DNA of 64,000 bases from Proteles cristata cristata (Eukaryota; Chordata; Mammalia; Carnivora; Hyaenidae): contig JAESUZ010002878.1 in the NCBI GenBank assembly GCA_017311185.1, positions 186,001 through 250,000 on the forward strand. Reading direction: 5' to 3'. Below are positions 1 to 11,541 of this stretch, one piece after another. The translations under genes and the position numbers were made by a program. Below the pieces are notes generated by a model that was not told the DNA's origin, ran no database searches, and saw only the letters and a list, made by a program, of their open reading frames with translations. Each line of letters begins with the position of its first letter. Within the stretch, counting starts at the first letter, position 1.

Positions 1-2005
1 CAGCACATTGTGGTCCATTTGAAGGCAACCATCAAACAATTCATTTTGTTTCATTTATTTAGTTATTATTTATTATTATTTTTTTATTTTGTTTCATTTT
101 TAATTGACATGCTCCTATTTTTAACTGATGGTCAGTGATGTCACAGTAACAGATAATTTGCTCTTCTTAGCGTATGAGTATACATGTACTATATGTGTGC
201 CTGTGTATGTAAATATACATACATGTCTGCATAAATCTTTATGTTCTAACAAAACAGTCATTGATTTAATTCTAAATTCGATGTTAAATTGTAAATAGAG
301 TATGGTACTAATATATGCTATGGTTTAAGACTAAGTGCTCTTTAAGAGTAGCATTAATAGCTAACCCCATTTTTAAATATCAGAAAAGAGGCCTACAGCT
401 CTGATCTAAGGTTGACAAACTATTTCACATTTTCAACATTATCTGTAAATAAGCACCTTCTAAATAAACAATTATTCATTTGAATCATTTATTATTGATG
501 GAATGTTTGGGTTAAAAGTAAGAGTAGGTAGTTAATTGTTGACGTTTACCATTTAAATTTAACAGTGCACTAACCACAGGAATACACCTTGATGTGTTCT
601 CAGTTCGTGCACCCTGTAACACAACGTTGGGATAAAGGCAAGGCAATGTTTTATATTGTGCTTTTAAAACATCAGTAGTGTTTTGGGGTGTTTTTTTGTT
701 TGTTTGTTTTGTTTTTTGATTTGATTTTCTAAAAGGCAAAGACAGAATCCACAAAATGTTAAATAAAATGTCACTTCATCCTTATATAAATTAGGAAAAA
801 AATAATGTGTCTTTTAAATACTATTTAAATAAAGCAGAGAGCCAGAGAAACCAATATAGATGTCCTCTGAGCAAAGGTCTGACCCACACATGTTATTTAT
901 TTATTTGTTTGTTTGTTTGTTTATAAAAGTTGTTAGACTAGACATCAAGGAATTGTTGAGGAGGAATATAGGGAACTATCGTGGAATCTACCATACTGAA
1001 TTTGAAGAAGAAGTCAACATGTGTATCCAAATTGTAATATTTGTACAAAATTATTAAAAGAAAAGAGTCAAGAAAGGGTTCCACGTGGCTAGAATTATTT
1101 GTGCTAGAGATAGAATTTTAAGGTTGGCTTGTTCTTTCATGCCTGGTGATGTTTAGAAAGCAGAGATCTAATATTTTTAGAATTCTTTTTGTTCTTTGTA
1201 GAGTACCTGAAAATTAAACATCAAGGAAAAATACAGCTTACATTGAGAAATTGGAAGAAAAGCTGTGAATCACATTAATACTTTAAAAAAATTTTAACAG
1301 CTTCACATTAATTAACATCAAGTGAATTTGAAAAGCAGCCAAAAAAAACATGAAAAGTACTTTGTGTTTATATTGTTTTCTTCTAAAAGAGATGATTGGA
1401 TACAAGCATAAATTCAGAGTTCTCAGTATAACTGAATTCTGACCTTTCATGCACTCAAGCTAAGAGTTTTGAAATCTTTTATTTCTCTTAATAATAAGAT
1501 GCTCCGGTTATATTTACCTTATTCTCTTACAATTGAGTGGCCATTGAATGATCACAGAAGCTTATTTACCATGTAGTTTCCTGGGCCAAGTATTCAGAGA
1601 CCCTCATTGGACAAAGCTGGGATAGAACCTGGGTATCTAAAAATTATAACACACATCCCTAGGCAATTCTGTTGAAATTAATTCAGTTAGTAGCAACTAG
1701 TAGCAATGACTCAAAAATATAAGAACCTCCATTTATGACATTACTCATACATATATTTCAAAATATTTAGGGATTTAGCCAAAAGTCTTTATTGCCTTGT
1801 TGCTCAGAGTTATCCCCAAAATATGTAAAAACATGAACGAGGTAAACACTATTTGTAGTTTCAAAGATGAGCATTAATTCTTCCAACACATCATATGGTG
1901 TTTTGACAGTCTGTACCTCTACTGTAAGGAGTTAAGCATGGAGGAAATCTCAATTCACTGAATTACAGGAGAATATCTAGAAAGAATTTGATTTCATAGA
2001 CATAT
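1..2005. other. AT-rich unassigned sequence, no gene
   Basis: No recognisable exon, RNA gene or clear interspersed repeat. It contains T-rich and GTTT-type simple sequence near 684-716 and a TTTA/TTTG run near 895-923. The open frames here are short and run through simple sequence. An old, unrecognisable repeat cannot be excluded by eye. Confidence 0.5.
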
Positions 2006-2009
2006 AAGT

Positions 2010-2100
2010 TATATCGAAATTTCAGCACTGATTTAGTCCTGGCCTATTTTGTGCAAGGTACAGTTCTAAGTAGAATGATGAATAACAATGTATGCAGTAA
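2010..2100 (-). mobile_element. L2 LINE 3'-end fragment (probable)
   Basis: The text around TTTTGTGCAAGGTACAG, TTCTAAGTAGAATGATGAATAA resembles the antisense of the L2 3' end (the 'size of the accumulated total/last ordinal' segment seen in many L2 copies). Short and diverged. Inferred from memory of the family pattern. Confidence 0.4.
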
Positions 2101-2130
2101 CTTTTCTATTAAGAGTGGTATGATATTGTA

Positions 2131-2172
2131 GGGTGTGTGTGTGTGTGTGTGCGTCTGTGTGTGTGCGTGTAC
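2131..2172. repeat. (TG)n microsatellite, interrupted
   Basis: A TG dinucleotide run broken by single GC and TC steps. No gene context. Confidence 0.9.
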
Positions 2173-2402
2173 ATACACATTACCCTAGGTAGATAACAAA
2201 AATACCTTCCTGAAGAATAAAAATGAATAAAAGGTTCTATTTACAATATGATATTCTATTATATAACATTAGATTTATAGGTATTTTCTCTCTGCCAAGG
2301 AAACAGGGACAGGGAAGAAAATTATTGTGTACCAGATGCCAAGTCAGGATCAAACAATTTTTTTATCTGTATTCCATCTATTATCTTATTACACATCTGC
2401 TT

Positions 2403-2619
2403 TTTTTAAATGTTTTTATTTCTGAGAGAGAGAGAGAGAGGGAGAGAGACAGTGTGAGCAGGGGAGGATCAAAGAGAGAGGGAAACACAGAATCTGAAAC
2501 AGGCCCTAGGCTCTGAGCTGTCAGCACAGAGCCTGACGCGGGGCTCAAGCCCACGAACTGTGAGATCATGACCTGAGCTGAAGTCGGATGCTTAACCGAC
2601 TGAGCCACCCTGGTGCCCC
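2403..2619 (-). mobile_element. Feliform tRNA-Lys SINE, full length, with TSD
   Basis: Minus-strand copy. On the plus strand it starts with the T-rich reversed tail, passes through a GA-rich block and ends in the reversed tRNA-like head (ACCGACTGAGCCACCC...GCCCC). A 12-bp perfect TSD, ACACATCTGCTT, lies at 2391-2402 and 2620-2631. This shows a normal L1-mediated insertion and fixes both ends. The reversed B-box region reads CCCACGAACTGTGAGATC. Confidence 0.95.
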
Positions 2620-2794
2620 ACACATCTGCTTAACATTGCCACTTCTGCTAGAACAAAACTCTGAAAAAATGTTATGTAAAATGAGTTTAGAGCCCCCTAA
2701 TTTAGTGACAACATAGTGACAAAATTTTCAAGGCATATAAGGTAGACCTATCCATATGCAGAAAGAGAAATTCCTTCCTCTGTCTCAAGTTGCT

Positions 2795-3100
2795 TAGGTT
2801 TTTATGAGGGGAGATTGACAATAAACAATAAACACAACAAACAGGTAAATGGAAAATTAATTGGTAGATAAATACAGTGGATGTAAATAAATGTAGCAGA
2901 AGATAATAGGGACATTGGGATGATGGGATGTGGGTTGGGGAAACTTGTATTAAATAGGGAGGCTAGGGCAGTTTTTTTTTACTTGAACAAACTGGAAAGA
3001 GATGGAAGTGGCCAAGTGTACTGGACATAGAGGAAGAGAACAGGCAGAGGGGACAGAGCTAGAAGTAAGGCACTAATGTCAAATACGTGAAGGAACACTC
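2795..3100 (-). mobile_element. L2-like LINE fragment (probable)
   Basis: The run of short phrases around 2815 (ACAATAAACAATAAACAC) followed by AGGGAGGCTAGGGCAG and CAGGCAGAGGGGACAGAGC resembles the antisense body of L2-type LINEs. Strongly diverged, with no intact frame. Assignment is by pattern memory only. Confidence 0.4.
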
Positions 3101-3632
3101 GGAAGGTAAAGGTGAGAACCGAAAAGAGAGTTAATAGGCCCCTATGTTCCGCTGGCCCTTCAGACCTCATTGTCCATCAGACTTTTACTGAGTGGTCAGA
3201 GAACCTCTACAGAGCGGAAGCACAAAAGTACTGGACTCTAGTCTATCTTTCCATGGATGCAACAAAGTCAAGTGCCGTCTCAGAGAGACCTCTGTGCAGC
3301 CTCCCTCTCAGATTCTCATGCGGGTTTCTTCCCTTCTTCCTGATGTCTTCATATTGAGGGGCCTAGAACTCGAACTTGCTCTTCCCCTGTTCTTCTACAG
3401 TCATCTGCTTGGTGACATCAACCTGTCCCATGGCATAAAATACCACCTGTATCTTGTCAGTTTCTAAATTCATGTTTGCATTTGGGACCTCTCTCCCACT
3501 CTGCAGTCACATCTACACAGCCGCTTCGGGGAGATCTCTCAGATCCTTCAAAACAAGTCCAAAAGTGACCTTCCCATCTTTCTTCCAAAACCTATCCGTT
3601 TGATTGCCTTTTCTGTCTTCGCTGTGTCTCCT
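3101..3632. other. Unassigned sequence, no gene
   Basis: Moderately GC-balanced sequence. Two overlapping frames of 81 and 91 codons (3112-3357 and 3192-3467) have no recognisable domain and no splice or start context that I trust. Possibly a decayed repeat. Confidence 0.4.
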
Positions 3633-3862
3633 GGGGCGCCTGGGTGGCTCAGCCAGTTAAGTGTCCAACTCTTGATTTCAGCTCAGATCAGGATCTCATG
3701 GTTGGTAAGTCTGAGCCCCATGCTGGGCCCTGTGCTGTCAGTGCACACCCTGCTTGGGGTTTTCTGTCTCCCTCTCTCTGCCCCACCTCCCCTGCTTGTT
3801 CTCTGTCTCTGTCTCTGTCTCTCTCTGTCTCTCTCAAAATAAATACACATTAAAAAAAAAAA
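3633..3862 (+). mobile_element. Feliform tRNA-Lys SINE, full length
   Basis: Starts GGGGCGCCTGGGTGGCTCAG and ends in AAATAAATACACATT plus a poly-A run. A CT-rich block with CTGTCTCTGTCTCTGTCT lies before the tail. A possible imperfect TSD (CTGTGTCTCCT before, CTCTGTCTCCT after) supports retroposition. Confidence 0.93.
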
Positions 3863-4380
3863 TCACTCGTCTCTGTCTCCTGTTGCCAGACTGTGATGGA
3901 TGGCCTGAGATTGTGTGCTGCTTGCTGTGCTTGAGATAAACAGGAGAAAATTATCCCTAGAGAATTCAAGATTCTGACTCCCTCTGCCCTCCTGGTTATG
4001 CAGCAAAGGGCCTGGTGGCAGCGCCACAACTGCCCATGCTTGCTGCTGAGCCTCATGCACCTCCAGGTGTAGGCTTGTGCCAACACTGAGCTGTTTATTC
4101 TTCGTGACACCCGGACCCAGGAATATGGCACCTCTTTTGTCCTCAAACAGTGTCGAGAAAACTCGAGGAAGCCTTTTGTGTGGAGGTGCTTAGTTAGCTA
4201 TGGGAAACCAACATGGCCCCGAGACACAGCCGTGAGCAAGATATCTGTACTGTCTACTTCATTGACCTTCCTGTCAACAAGACCATAAGGCTAACAACTA
4301 ATCAGGGGACCGGTGACTTCTAACTAAGCCTGTTGCTCTAAACCCCTAACTTATATAACCAAGCTAAATACCGTCTTTCA
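3863..4380. other. Unassigned GC-richer sequence, no gene
   Basis: A locally GC-richer stretch with a 98-codon minus-strand frame (3850-4146) showing no domain. The 4180-4380 part, with TTATATAACC about 30 bases before the next SINE, has the texture of a decayed LTR, but I cannot name a family. Confidence 0.35.
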
Positions 4381-4583
4381 ATTTTTTTAATGTTTATTTA
4401 TTTTTGAGAGAAAGAACGTGAGTGGGGCAGAGGCAGAGAGAAAGGGAGATGCAAAATCTGAAGCAGACTTCAGGCACTGAGCTGTCAGCACAGAGCCTGA
4501 TGTGGGGCTCAAACCCACAAACCGTGAGATCATGACCTGAGCCAAAGTTCTGTGCTTAACCAACTGAGCCACCCAGGTACCCC
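4381..4583 (-). mobile_element. Feliform tRNA-Lys SINE
   Basis: Minus-strand copy with T-rich start, GAGAGAAAGAACGTGAG block and reversed head ending GAGCCACCCAGGTACCCC. I could not identify a clean TSD, so the ends are set by the element itself. Confidence 0.93.
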
Positions 4584-5564
4584 AATATCTTTATAAAACT
4601 CACCTTGAGTGACACCATCCATTCCATTCTTTAAGCCTGATAAAACCTTATAAAGACTATTCAAAAATTAAATAATTGTAGCATTAAAAAAGGGGTTTTT
4701 TTTGTTTCATTTTATGCTCATTGTCTAATATGGTATGAATGAAAGGAAAGGATAACAGTGTCTTGTAGGATTAAACATTTGAGGTTTCGAGGGTGTAAAT
4801 CCATCAGATCATAAGGTTACTAGAATTTTGTTATGTATTTCTAAAAAGAGAGTGAAAACTATTATGTCAGAGATGCGCTATCAGCATTGATGCTAATCTT
4901 GAATATAAATGAAGGAAGTTATGTTCTTGGCATAAGAGATAAACTCTAAGAAGATCCCCATCATATCATGTATACCATTACCTCTCATATATCCTGACCC
5001 TTAGTACATATTAAATGTGTTTTGCTTTTTTTTCCTTGAGCAAGTTATTTATACCACCATTTTACAAACACAAAAGCCAGAATGATGCTAATACAGCAAA
5101 CACGCAGCACAATCTATTTTACTACAATCCCCGAATGCCAGTAAAGTTTACTTCTCCTTTGACAGCTTGAAAATTGCAATTTGGAACTAAAAGCTTATCC
5201 CTGCAATAAAGACTGGCTAGTGAAGTTTTACACAGAAATGAGAAATTTGGCTGCTGGTTGTATTTGAATCCTGTTGGAAAGGAGGCTCTCCCCAGACAAG
5301 GTTGTGCCCTTGATGTGTTAAGCAGGCTGTCCACTTAACCCAAGGTCTATTCAAACAGTTCAATCAAATTGTTAGCTGTCAAAATGCCATCCAAATACAT
5401 TAGAGTGGTCCTGTTAACAGCTGAAAGACCTTGTGTAAGCACCAACTATGTTTATTGAAACTAAAGCCCGAGTCCCAACTGAGAAGCTGGAAATGGACCT
5501 CAGGTTAAAAGGGATAAGTTCTTAAATTGGTTTTTGATTGTACTGACTCCAAATATAGGAACAG
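4584..5564. other. Unassigned AT-rich sequence, no gene
   Basis: No gene, RNA or confidently recognised repeat. Short frames such as 5122-5334 (minus) have no domain features. Confidence 0.45.
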
Positions 5565-5752
5565 TGGTCCTTCTCTACCAGTGATCTTCACTGTGGAGTT
5601 CTTGGATCAGCAGCATCAGCATCGCCTTGAAAACTTGTTAGAAATGCAAATTTTTACCCAGGTCCTACTGTTTCAGGAACTCTGGAAGACACACACAGAT
5701 ATATGCTTTTCAACACACTTTCCAGGTGATTTTGATTCAAACTAAAGCACCA
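5565..5752 (+). mobile_element. MER5A-like nonautonomous hAT-Charlie DNA transposon
   Basis: Plus-strand phrases AGCAGCATCAGCATC, CTTGTTAGAAATGCAAAT, CAGGAACTCTGG and CCAGGTGATTTTGATTC follow the order of MER5A, an old mammal-wide nonautonomous hAT element. Diverged but almost full length. It codes for nothing; the 72-codon frame running through it is incidental. Confidence 0.8.
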
Positions 5753-6299
5753 TAGTCTACTTTTCTAGGAGTCGGTGTTTTTGATGAAGCATTGTGAATG
5801 TTATATCCATTTTAATAGTGAAAACAAATTTTGAAATTTGAATTAATCATGATTATTGAGTAGTTGACAATTTTATAGAAAGAACTCTTTTGTATAATTA
5901 TTGAAATACAAAGCTGAAATGTAATTAATATATTATTATTGGCTTTTGGGGTCACTAATATCATTATGGAAAGAAGAATGAAGATTTTTGTAATATTGTA
6001 ATAATGACAAAGAAAAAATGGGGGTTAACCATCATTTTCAGAAATGTTTGTTTTCTTCCCTTCAAAAGAGAAAAAAATATATTATTACTTATTTGTGCAG
6101 TAACTACATAATTAAATTAGATTCATTTATTTCAAATGGTTGGATAAAATTTAAACATATATTATAAAATTCGTATTATTTGTTCAACATAGAAAATAGC
6201 ATATCCTCATTTAGAAGTCACTCTGCCTAGTCACCCACAAATTCCTTTCCTCTGTCACCGAAGAAGGGGACTCATTGGTGGCTCCATGGTCATCTGTGA
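5753..6299. other. AT-rich unassigned sequence
   Basis: Very AT-rich, with short A and T runs. No gene or repeat recognised. Confidence 0.45.
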
Positions 6300-6460
6300 T
6301 GACTCTCTGGGCTTCCATTCACTATGTATGTGACTTTGGAAAAATAACTTAAGAGTTGTGAGCCTCAGCTTTGTGTGTGTGTTTGATTGGTAAAAGCAAA
6401 CATGTATGGCTGTTGTGAGCACTCTGGAAAAGGACCATAACACACAGGTGCACTGGACAC
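6300..6460 (+). mobile_element. MIR SINE fragment
   Basis: The series TGTGACTTTGGAAAAATAAC, GAGCCTCAGCTTTG and ATGGCTGTTGTGAGCA matches the MIR core order (transition from 'TGTGACCTTGGGCAAGTTA' to 'CCTCAGTTTCC' to 'GTTGTGAGGAT'). Ancient and diverged. Confidence 0.6.
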
Positions 6461-7596
6461 AGGAAAGGCACTCTCCGTGTGCCGGTATCATTGGCTTCTA
6501 TTTCCAATTTATCCCTTGTCTTAAACCCCATTACCAACTTGCCGACTATGATGCGAAACATTTCCCCAGATAGCTATGTCTTTTAGTTCTAACTCTTTGT
6601 ACCGGGATCTCTCTACTTCCTCTGCTCCTTTATTTCCTTCACTGTCCCTGAGTCAGTGAGTGCAGTCATATATCCTCAGACTTCTGTGAAATGTCCATTT
6701 AACTTCTCACCTTAATGAAGTATTATAAACACCATTTTCCTAGCAACTCTCCCCTTCTTCCTCATGAACACCTGTCTTCAGCCTTGTTTCCTACTCTTTT
6801 CTCTAGGACATGGACACCCACCACCTAAACCTAACCTATTTAAAAATTTATATAAGCTACTTAGATGTTTGTTTGTTTAACATTCAATTTACAAATGCCC
6901 TGGGATTCTTTTCCATTTATTTCAGGAAATCCGCATCGCCTGTAGGCAGACAGTCAAAACCGTCTATTCCAAAAATCAAACCAAACCAAACAAAAAACAC
7001 CTCCCTCTTTCTCATTTCAATTTACTTACACTCTATGTTATGGTTAGAATACACTACACTGTAAGTTCTTATACAAAACCTCTTACACAACTTTTAACAT
7101 TTCCTACTTCTGTATATGCAGTTTCTTGATTATAAATGTGTTCATTTCCTTATACCCTATAAAAATATTACCTATTAAAGTCCAGCACAAACGCCACAAA
7201 TTGCATCAAACACCATATGTTTATTCTCTTGACTTAAAATGCAGTTCTCTTATAACATACACTATGATGATACTATATTTTTCTAAATATTATTATTATC
7301 CTTTATCTTATTTAAATATATCTTATTTAACTAAATACATATGTGGATTCTTTTTAATGGTCTATTGCAGTACATGAACAATCATTTATCAGCATTTTAA
7401 GAAGACAAAACTTGTTTAAATAAACTATGATCAAAAAAATAAACTAAAAAAAGAGCTATTTCAAAAAATGGCATTCCATGTGTGCCTTATAGAAAGCTGA
7501 TGATTTTTTTTCAATTTACTCCCTCCGTGCCCCCACAAAAATTATTCAAAAGACTGAAAATGCCTGACTTGATCCTATAACATCTATTTTCCTTTT
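6461..7596. other. AT-rich unassigned sequence, no gene
   Basis: Open frames of 84 and 83 codons at 6810-7064 and 7126-7377 are AT-driven and hydrophobic by composition, with no domain. No RNA gene or clear repeat. Confidence 0.45.
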
Positions 7597-7808
7597 TGAA
7601 ATTAAAAAATAATGTTTATTTATTTTGAGAGAAAGAGAGAGAAAGCATGAGCAGGGGAGGCGCAGAGAGAGAGGGAGACAGAATCCAAAGTAGGCTCCAG
7701 GCTCTGAGCTGTCAGCACAAGCCTGACATGGGACTGGACTCATGAAGCATGAGATCATGACCTGAGCCGAAGTTAGACACTCAACTGCCTGAGCCACCCA
7801 GGTGCCCC
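7597..7808 (-). mobile_element. Feliform tRNA-Lys SINE with TSD
   Basis: Minus-strand copy with reversed head ending GAGCCACCCAGGTGCCCC. An 11-bp TSD, TATTTTCCTTT, lies at 7585-7595 and 7809-7819. Confidence 0.94.
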
Positions 7809-8214
7809 TATTTTCCTTTCTAGATCTTCATTTTGGGAAATGTGACTGAATCTCTATGAAGCTATTGCTAACTGCCAAAGATCTTGCCCTTCAGGATGGT
7901 ATTGAATCTCCCTCACTTATATCTGGACTAGATGCCTAATGTATCTCTAAGGTTACTGTGCTGAGTCAGTGTATATATACCAGTCAAGTTTGTATTTCAA
8001 CTAGTGACCCTGGATCTTGCATCCGTTACAGGTTGTCTTTCAAAGGAATGATGAAAACTTAAAATTTATTTTTGACTAAAATTAATACTACACACAAAAA
8101 AAGGAGAAATTGCAGCATATAAGGTAACTTGTTAAAATAAGTAGTACAGTTATAACCGTACATAATTTAAAAGATTTTTAGACACTTTAAACTTTAATGT
8201 CAGTTAAGGCAAAC
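7809..8214. other. Unassigned sequence
   Basis: No gene or recognised repeat between the SINE and the L1 3' end. Confidence 0.4.
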
Positions 8215-8652
8215 AATTTTTATTGATGTATAATTGATACACAGTTTTAATTAGTTTCAGTTGCTACACAGATCTCTGCATTGTGCTGTGCTCTCTGCAA
8301 GTATAGCTACCATCCCTCACCATGCGATGCTATCATAATACCATTGGCAATGTTCCCATTGCTGTACCTTTCAACCTCATGACTTCATCATTCCTTAACT
8401 AGAAGCCTGTACCTGCCACTCTCCCCTTCACCCATTTTGCCTAACTCTAGTCCCCTCCCTTCTGGGAGTTTGTTCTTTGTATTTATGGGTCTGTTTCTGC
8501 TTTTTGTTTATTGCTTTTTAGATCCCACAAAGAAGTGATATCATTTGGTATTTGTCTTTCTGTTTGATTTTTTTCATTTAGCATAATACCCTGTAGTACC
8601 TTCTATGTTTTTACCAATGGCAAGATCTCATCTTTGTTTACGGCTGAATAAT

Positions 8653-8655
<3 letters not shown>

Positions 8656-8688
<33 letters not shown>

Positions 8689-8697
8689 ACACAAACA
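8656..8697. repeat. (CA)n microsatellite inside L1
   Basis: CA run interrupted by a TA and an AA step, placed where L1 3' regions often carry a dinucleotide tract. A 76-codon frame translating it into His-Thr repeats is not a gene. Confidence 0.9.
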
Positions 8698-8810
8698 TAC
8701 CACTTTATCCATTCATCTTTCACTGGACACCTGGGTTGCTTCTGTATCTTGGCTATTGTACATAATGCCAAAAGATGCATGCATCTTTTTGAATTAGTAT
8801 TTTCACTTTG

Positions 8811-9012
8811 TTTTAAGTTTATTTATTTATTTTGACAGAGAGAGAGAGAGAGAGAGAGAGTTCAAGTGAGGAGGGGCAGAGGGGGAGAGAGTATCCCAAA
8901 AAGGCTCTGCACTGTAAGCACTGAGCCTGATGCAGGGCTCAAATTCACCAACCATAGGATCATGACCTGAGCCAAAGTTCGATACCAAACCGACTGAGCC
9001 AGCCAGGCACCC
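8811..9012 (-). mobile_element. Feliform SINE nested in L1, with TSD
   Basis: Minus-strand SINE with a pure GA run (8837-8860) in its reversed CT block. An imperfect TSD, AGTATTTTCACTTTG at 8796-8810 and AGTATTTTTACCTTT from 9013, is L1 sequence. The insertion therefore postdates the L1. Confidence 0.93.
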
Positions 9013-9330
9013 AGTATTTTTACCTTTTTGTGGTAAATCCCCAATAGTGAAATTATCAGATCATATGTTATTTCCATATGTCTTCCACAGTGGCTGTAGC
9101 AGTTTACATCCCCATCAACAGTGCATGGAGGCTCCTCCCTCTACATCCTCACACCAGCAGTTGCTATTTCTTGTGTTTTGATTCTTTCCATTATGACCGG
9201 TGTAAGGTGACATCTCATTGTGGTTTTGATTTATATTTCCTTAATTGTGAGTAATGTTGAGCATCTTTTTATGTGTCTCCTGGTCATCTGTATGTCTTCT
9301 TTGGAAAATTCAAGTATTCTTCCCATTTTT

Positions 9331-9344
9331 ATAAAATGTTTATT

Positions 9345-9376
<32 letters not shown>

Positions 9377-9505
9377 TCCCAACCCAGCTCTCCTCTGCCA
9401 TCACAGAGTCTGACACAGGACTCAAACCCACGAACCATGAGATCATGACCTGAGCCAGAATTAAGAGTCTCACACTCAAACAACTGAGCCACCCAGGCAC
9501 CTCTG
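9331..9505 (-). mobile_element. Feliform SINE, shortened, nested in the same L1
   Basis: Minus-strand copy about 30 bp shorter than its neighbours because the middle (GGCTCTGTGCTGACAGCTCAG-type) region is reduced. The host L1 resumes with CACTTTTAATCATATTATTT. A weak TSD, TCTTCCCATTTTT/TCTGCTCACTTTT, flanks it. Confidence 0.9.
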
Positions 9506-10002
9506 CTCTGCTCACTTTTAATCATATTATTTGTGTTATTGGTGTTGAGCTTAATAAATTCTTTATATATTTGGGGTATTTACCCTCATTGGATATATCA
9601 TTTGCAAATATTTTCTCTCATTCAGTAGGTGGCCTTTTTGTTTTGTTTTGTTGATAGTTTCTTTTGCTGCCCAAAAGCTTTCTTTATTTGGTGTAATCCC
9701 CAAAGTTTATTTTCACTTTTGTTTCCCTTGCCCAAGGAAAGCAAACAATTTTTAATGTTTAATTATGTTGTAGCTCACTTTCATCCATTTGTCTTTCTTA
9801 CAAAGCATACTGAGAAGATTTAAAGGTGTAATATTCAATAATAATACAAAAATACCATTGTCCTTCCAGAGTATATTATTTTCTTTGCATTCAAAGTATA
9901 TTCCAAAGATTTAAGATGTGCTCTTTTCCTCCCCATGCTCAGTTCTCTGGAAACAGAAACAAACAAAGAAGAAACAAAACCAACTTTGAAAACATAAGAC
10001 AG

Positions 10003-10213
10003 GGCACCCAGGTGGCTCAGTTGGTTGGGTGTCTGACGTCAGCTAGGGTCGTGATCTCACCAGTTCATATGTTCGGGCCGTGTGAGGCTCTGTGCTGAGG
10101 GATCAGAGCCTAGAGTCTGCTTCAGATTCTGTGTCTCCTCTCTCTGCTTCTCCCCCGTTTACTCTCTGTCTCTCAAAAATAAATAAACATTAAAAATTTT
10201 TAATTAAAAAAAG
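10003..10213 (+). mobile_element. Feliform SINE with TSD
   Basis: Head GGCACCCAGGTGGCTCAGTTGG, diverged middle, tail TCTCAAAAATAAATAAACATT. A 10-bp TSD, CATAAGACAG, is at 9993-10002 and 10214-10223. Confidence 0.94.
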
Positions 10214-10317
10214 CATAAGACAGCCATATTTGGCTTATAAAACTTCTGGCTAAGTATTCATTTAAAAATGTTTGTACTATTTTAAGAAAGTATCTGGTTC
10301 AAAAATAAAATTGGTTA

Positions 10318-10543
10318 GGGGCGCCTGGGTGGCTTAGTTGGTTAAGCGTCCGACTTTCCGACTTTCGCTTAGGTCATGATCTCGCAGTTCGTGGGTTCGT
10401 GCCCCGCGTCGGGCTCTGTGCTGACTGCCAGCTCAGAGCCTGGAGCCTGTTTCAGTTTGTGACTCCCTCTCTCTCTGACCCTCCCCTGCTCACGCTGTCT
10501 CTCTCTCCTAGAAATAAATAAAACATTTAAAAAATAAATAAAT
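10318..10543 (+). mobile_element. Young-subfamily SINE with perfect 16-bp TSD
   Basis: Starts GGGGCGCCTGGGTGGCTTAG and ends CTAGAAATAAATAAAACATT. Its perfect TSD, AAAATAAAATTGGTTA, is at 10302-10317 and 10544-10559. It carries an 8-nt tandem duplication (CCGACTTTCCGACTTTCGCT) in the head. The B-box region reads GGGTTCGTGCCCC, one base off the usual GTTCGAGCC. Low divergence and the perfect TSD point to a recent insertion. Confidence 0.96.
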
Positions 10544-10604
10544 AAAATAAAATTGGTTAAATTTATGAAACTTTAAGTGCAGATTTTCATCGCTTTAATT
10601 TATT

Positions 10605-10745
10605 TCATGCATAGTTGTTGAATACCTAGCCTATTTTGTTATCTTCTATGCTACATGCTAAGAAGAGCATGGAAAATACATGAATATGAAGAGTTCTGTG
10701 CTTCAAAGAGCTCACAGTTATATGGTCAAACCTATATGCATAAAT
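10605..10745 (-). mobile_element. L2 LINE 3'-end fragment
   Basis: GTTGTTGAATACCTAGCC, CTATGCTACATGCTAAG and GAGCTCACAGTTATATGG follow the antisense L2 3'-end order ('...TTGAGCACCTACTATGTGCCAGG...GAGCTTACAGT'). Old and diverged. Confidence 0.6.
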
Positions 10746-11096
10746 AGGCTTACTACATAGACTGGTTTTCTGCTATCACATACAGTAGTCAGGACTGGGA
10801 TTAGGATTGTTTGTATATTTTGTATATTTTCCTCGAGGCATAAAATTTCAAAGGACACTTATCCATGCAATCTAAACTATCAGAGGGAAACACAATGTTC
10901 TCTGTATCTTCATATTAGGAAACTCCTACTACATCCAAAAATTTGTTTTACTAAAATTATAATCACCCTCCTTATTCAACAATAATGAATTTTTACTAAA
11001 TTTAATAAAACAATCAGGAATAAGAAAAATTGCTTAACTTCTTAAAGTGAGATAAACTAGTTTTAGTAAATGTAACATAAAAGAGTAATTCAGCTT
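10746..11096. other. Unassigned AT-rich sequence
   Basis: No gene or recognised repeat. Confidence 0.4.
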
Positions 11097-11326
11097 GGAG
11101 TGCCTGGGTCACTCAGTCAGTTAAGCATCTGACTCCTGATTTCAGCTCAGGTCATGATCTCACAACTCGGAAGTTCCAGCCCCCAAATGCAACGGGCTCT
11201 ATGCTAATAACACAGAGCCCTCTTGGGATTCTCTCTCTCCCTCTCTCTGCTCCTCCCCTGCTCATGCTCACTCTCTCGTTCTCCTTCCTTCTCTCTCAAA
11301 ATAAATAAATAAAACTTAAAAATATA
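11097..11326 (+). mobile_element. Older carnivore SINE with imperfect TSD
   Basis: Head TGCCTGGGTCACTCAGTCAG, diverged B-box region, CT-rich block and AAATAAATAAATAAAAC tail. TSD TAATTCAGC/TAATTTAGC at 11086-11094 and 11327-11335. Confidence 0.9.
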
Positions 11327-11515
11327 TAATTTAGCCATATTTGCATAAAAGTACTAATATTTCAGTAGTATTTGAATGCTTGAAGCAATCCTGAGCTCCA
11401 AATTTTATGTTACTATACTATTGTCTTCAGAATTAACACATATTAGAATAATAAATATAAAGGTTATTTGGTACATTTTTATATTTTCTTTCTCTACCTG
11501 TACATTTATTTATAT

Positions 11516-11541
11516 AGATGTAGATAGATGATAGATAGATA
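11516..11541. repeat. (GATA)n short microsatellite
   Basis: GATAGATGATAGATAGATAG run in AT-rich DNA. Confidence 0.8.

Larger units (their letters stand above)
8215..9760 (-). mobile_element. L1 LINE 3' fragment (minus), with nested SINEs
   Basis: Antisense L1 3'-region landmarks appear in order: TTATTGATGTATAATTGATAC (3' end), the CA repeat, CCATTCATCTTTCACTGGACA, TTTACATCCCCATCAACAGTG, CATCTCATTGTGGTTTTGAT, GCAAATATTTTCTCTCATTC and TTTGTTTCCCTTGCCCAAGG. About 1.17 kb of L1 is left once the two nested SINEs are removed. The 5' part (all of ORF1 and most of ORF2) is absent, as in ordinary 5'-truncated copies. No intact frame remains. Confidence 0.85.

Noticed and set aside
2138..2178. Possible CRISPR or other spaced repeats among the regular short repeats
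   Set aside because: All regular repeats are simple-sequence arrays or dispersed SINEs in a mammalian genome; no repeat-spacer structure.
3644..3853. tRNA-Lys-like heads as tRNA genes (here and in every other SINE copy)
   Set aside because: The heads are followed by the SINE body and A-rich tail, are flanked by TSDs and do not fold as complete tRNAs; they are SINE parts.
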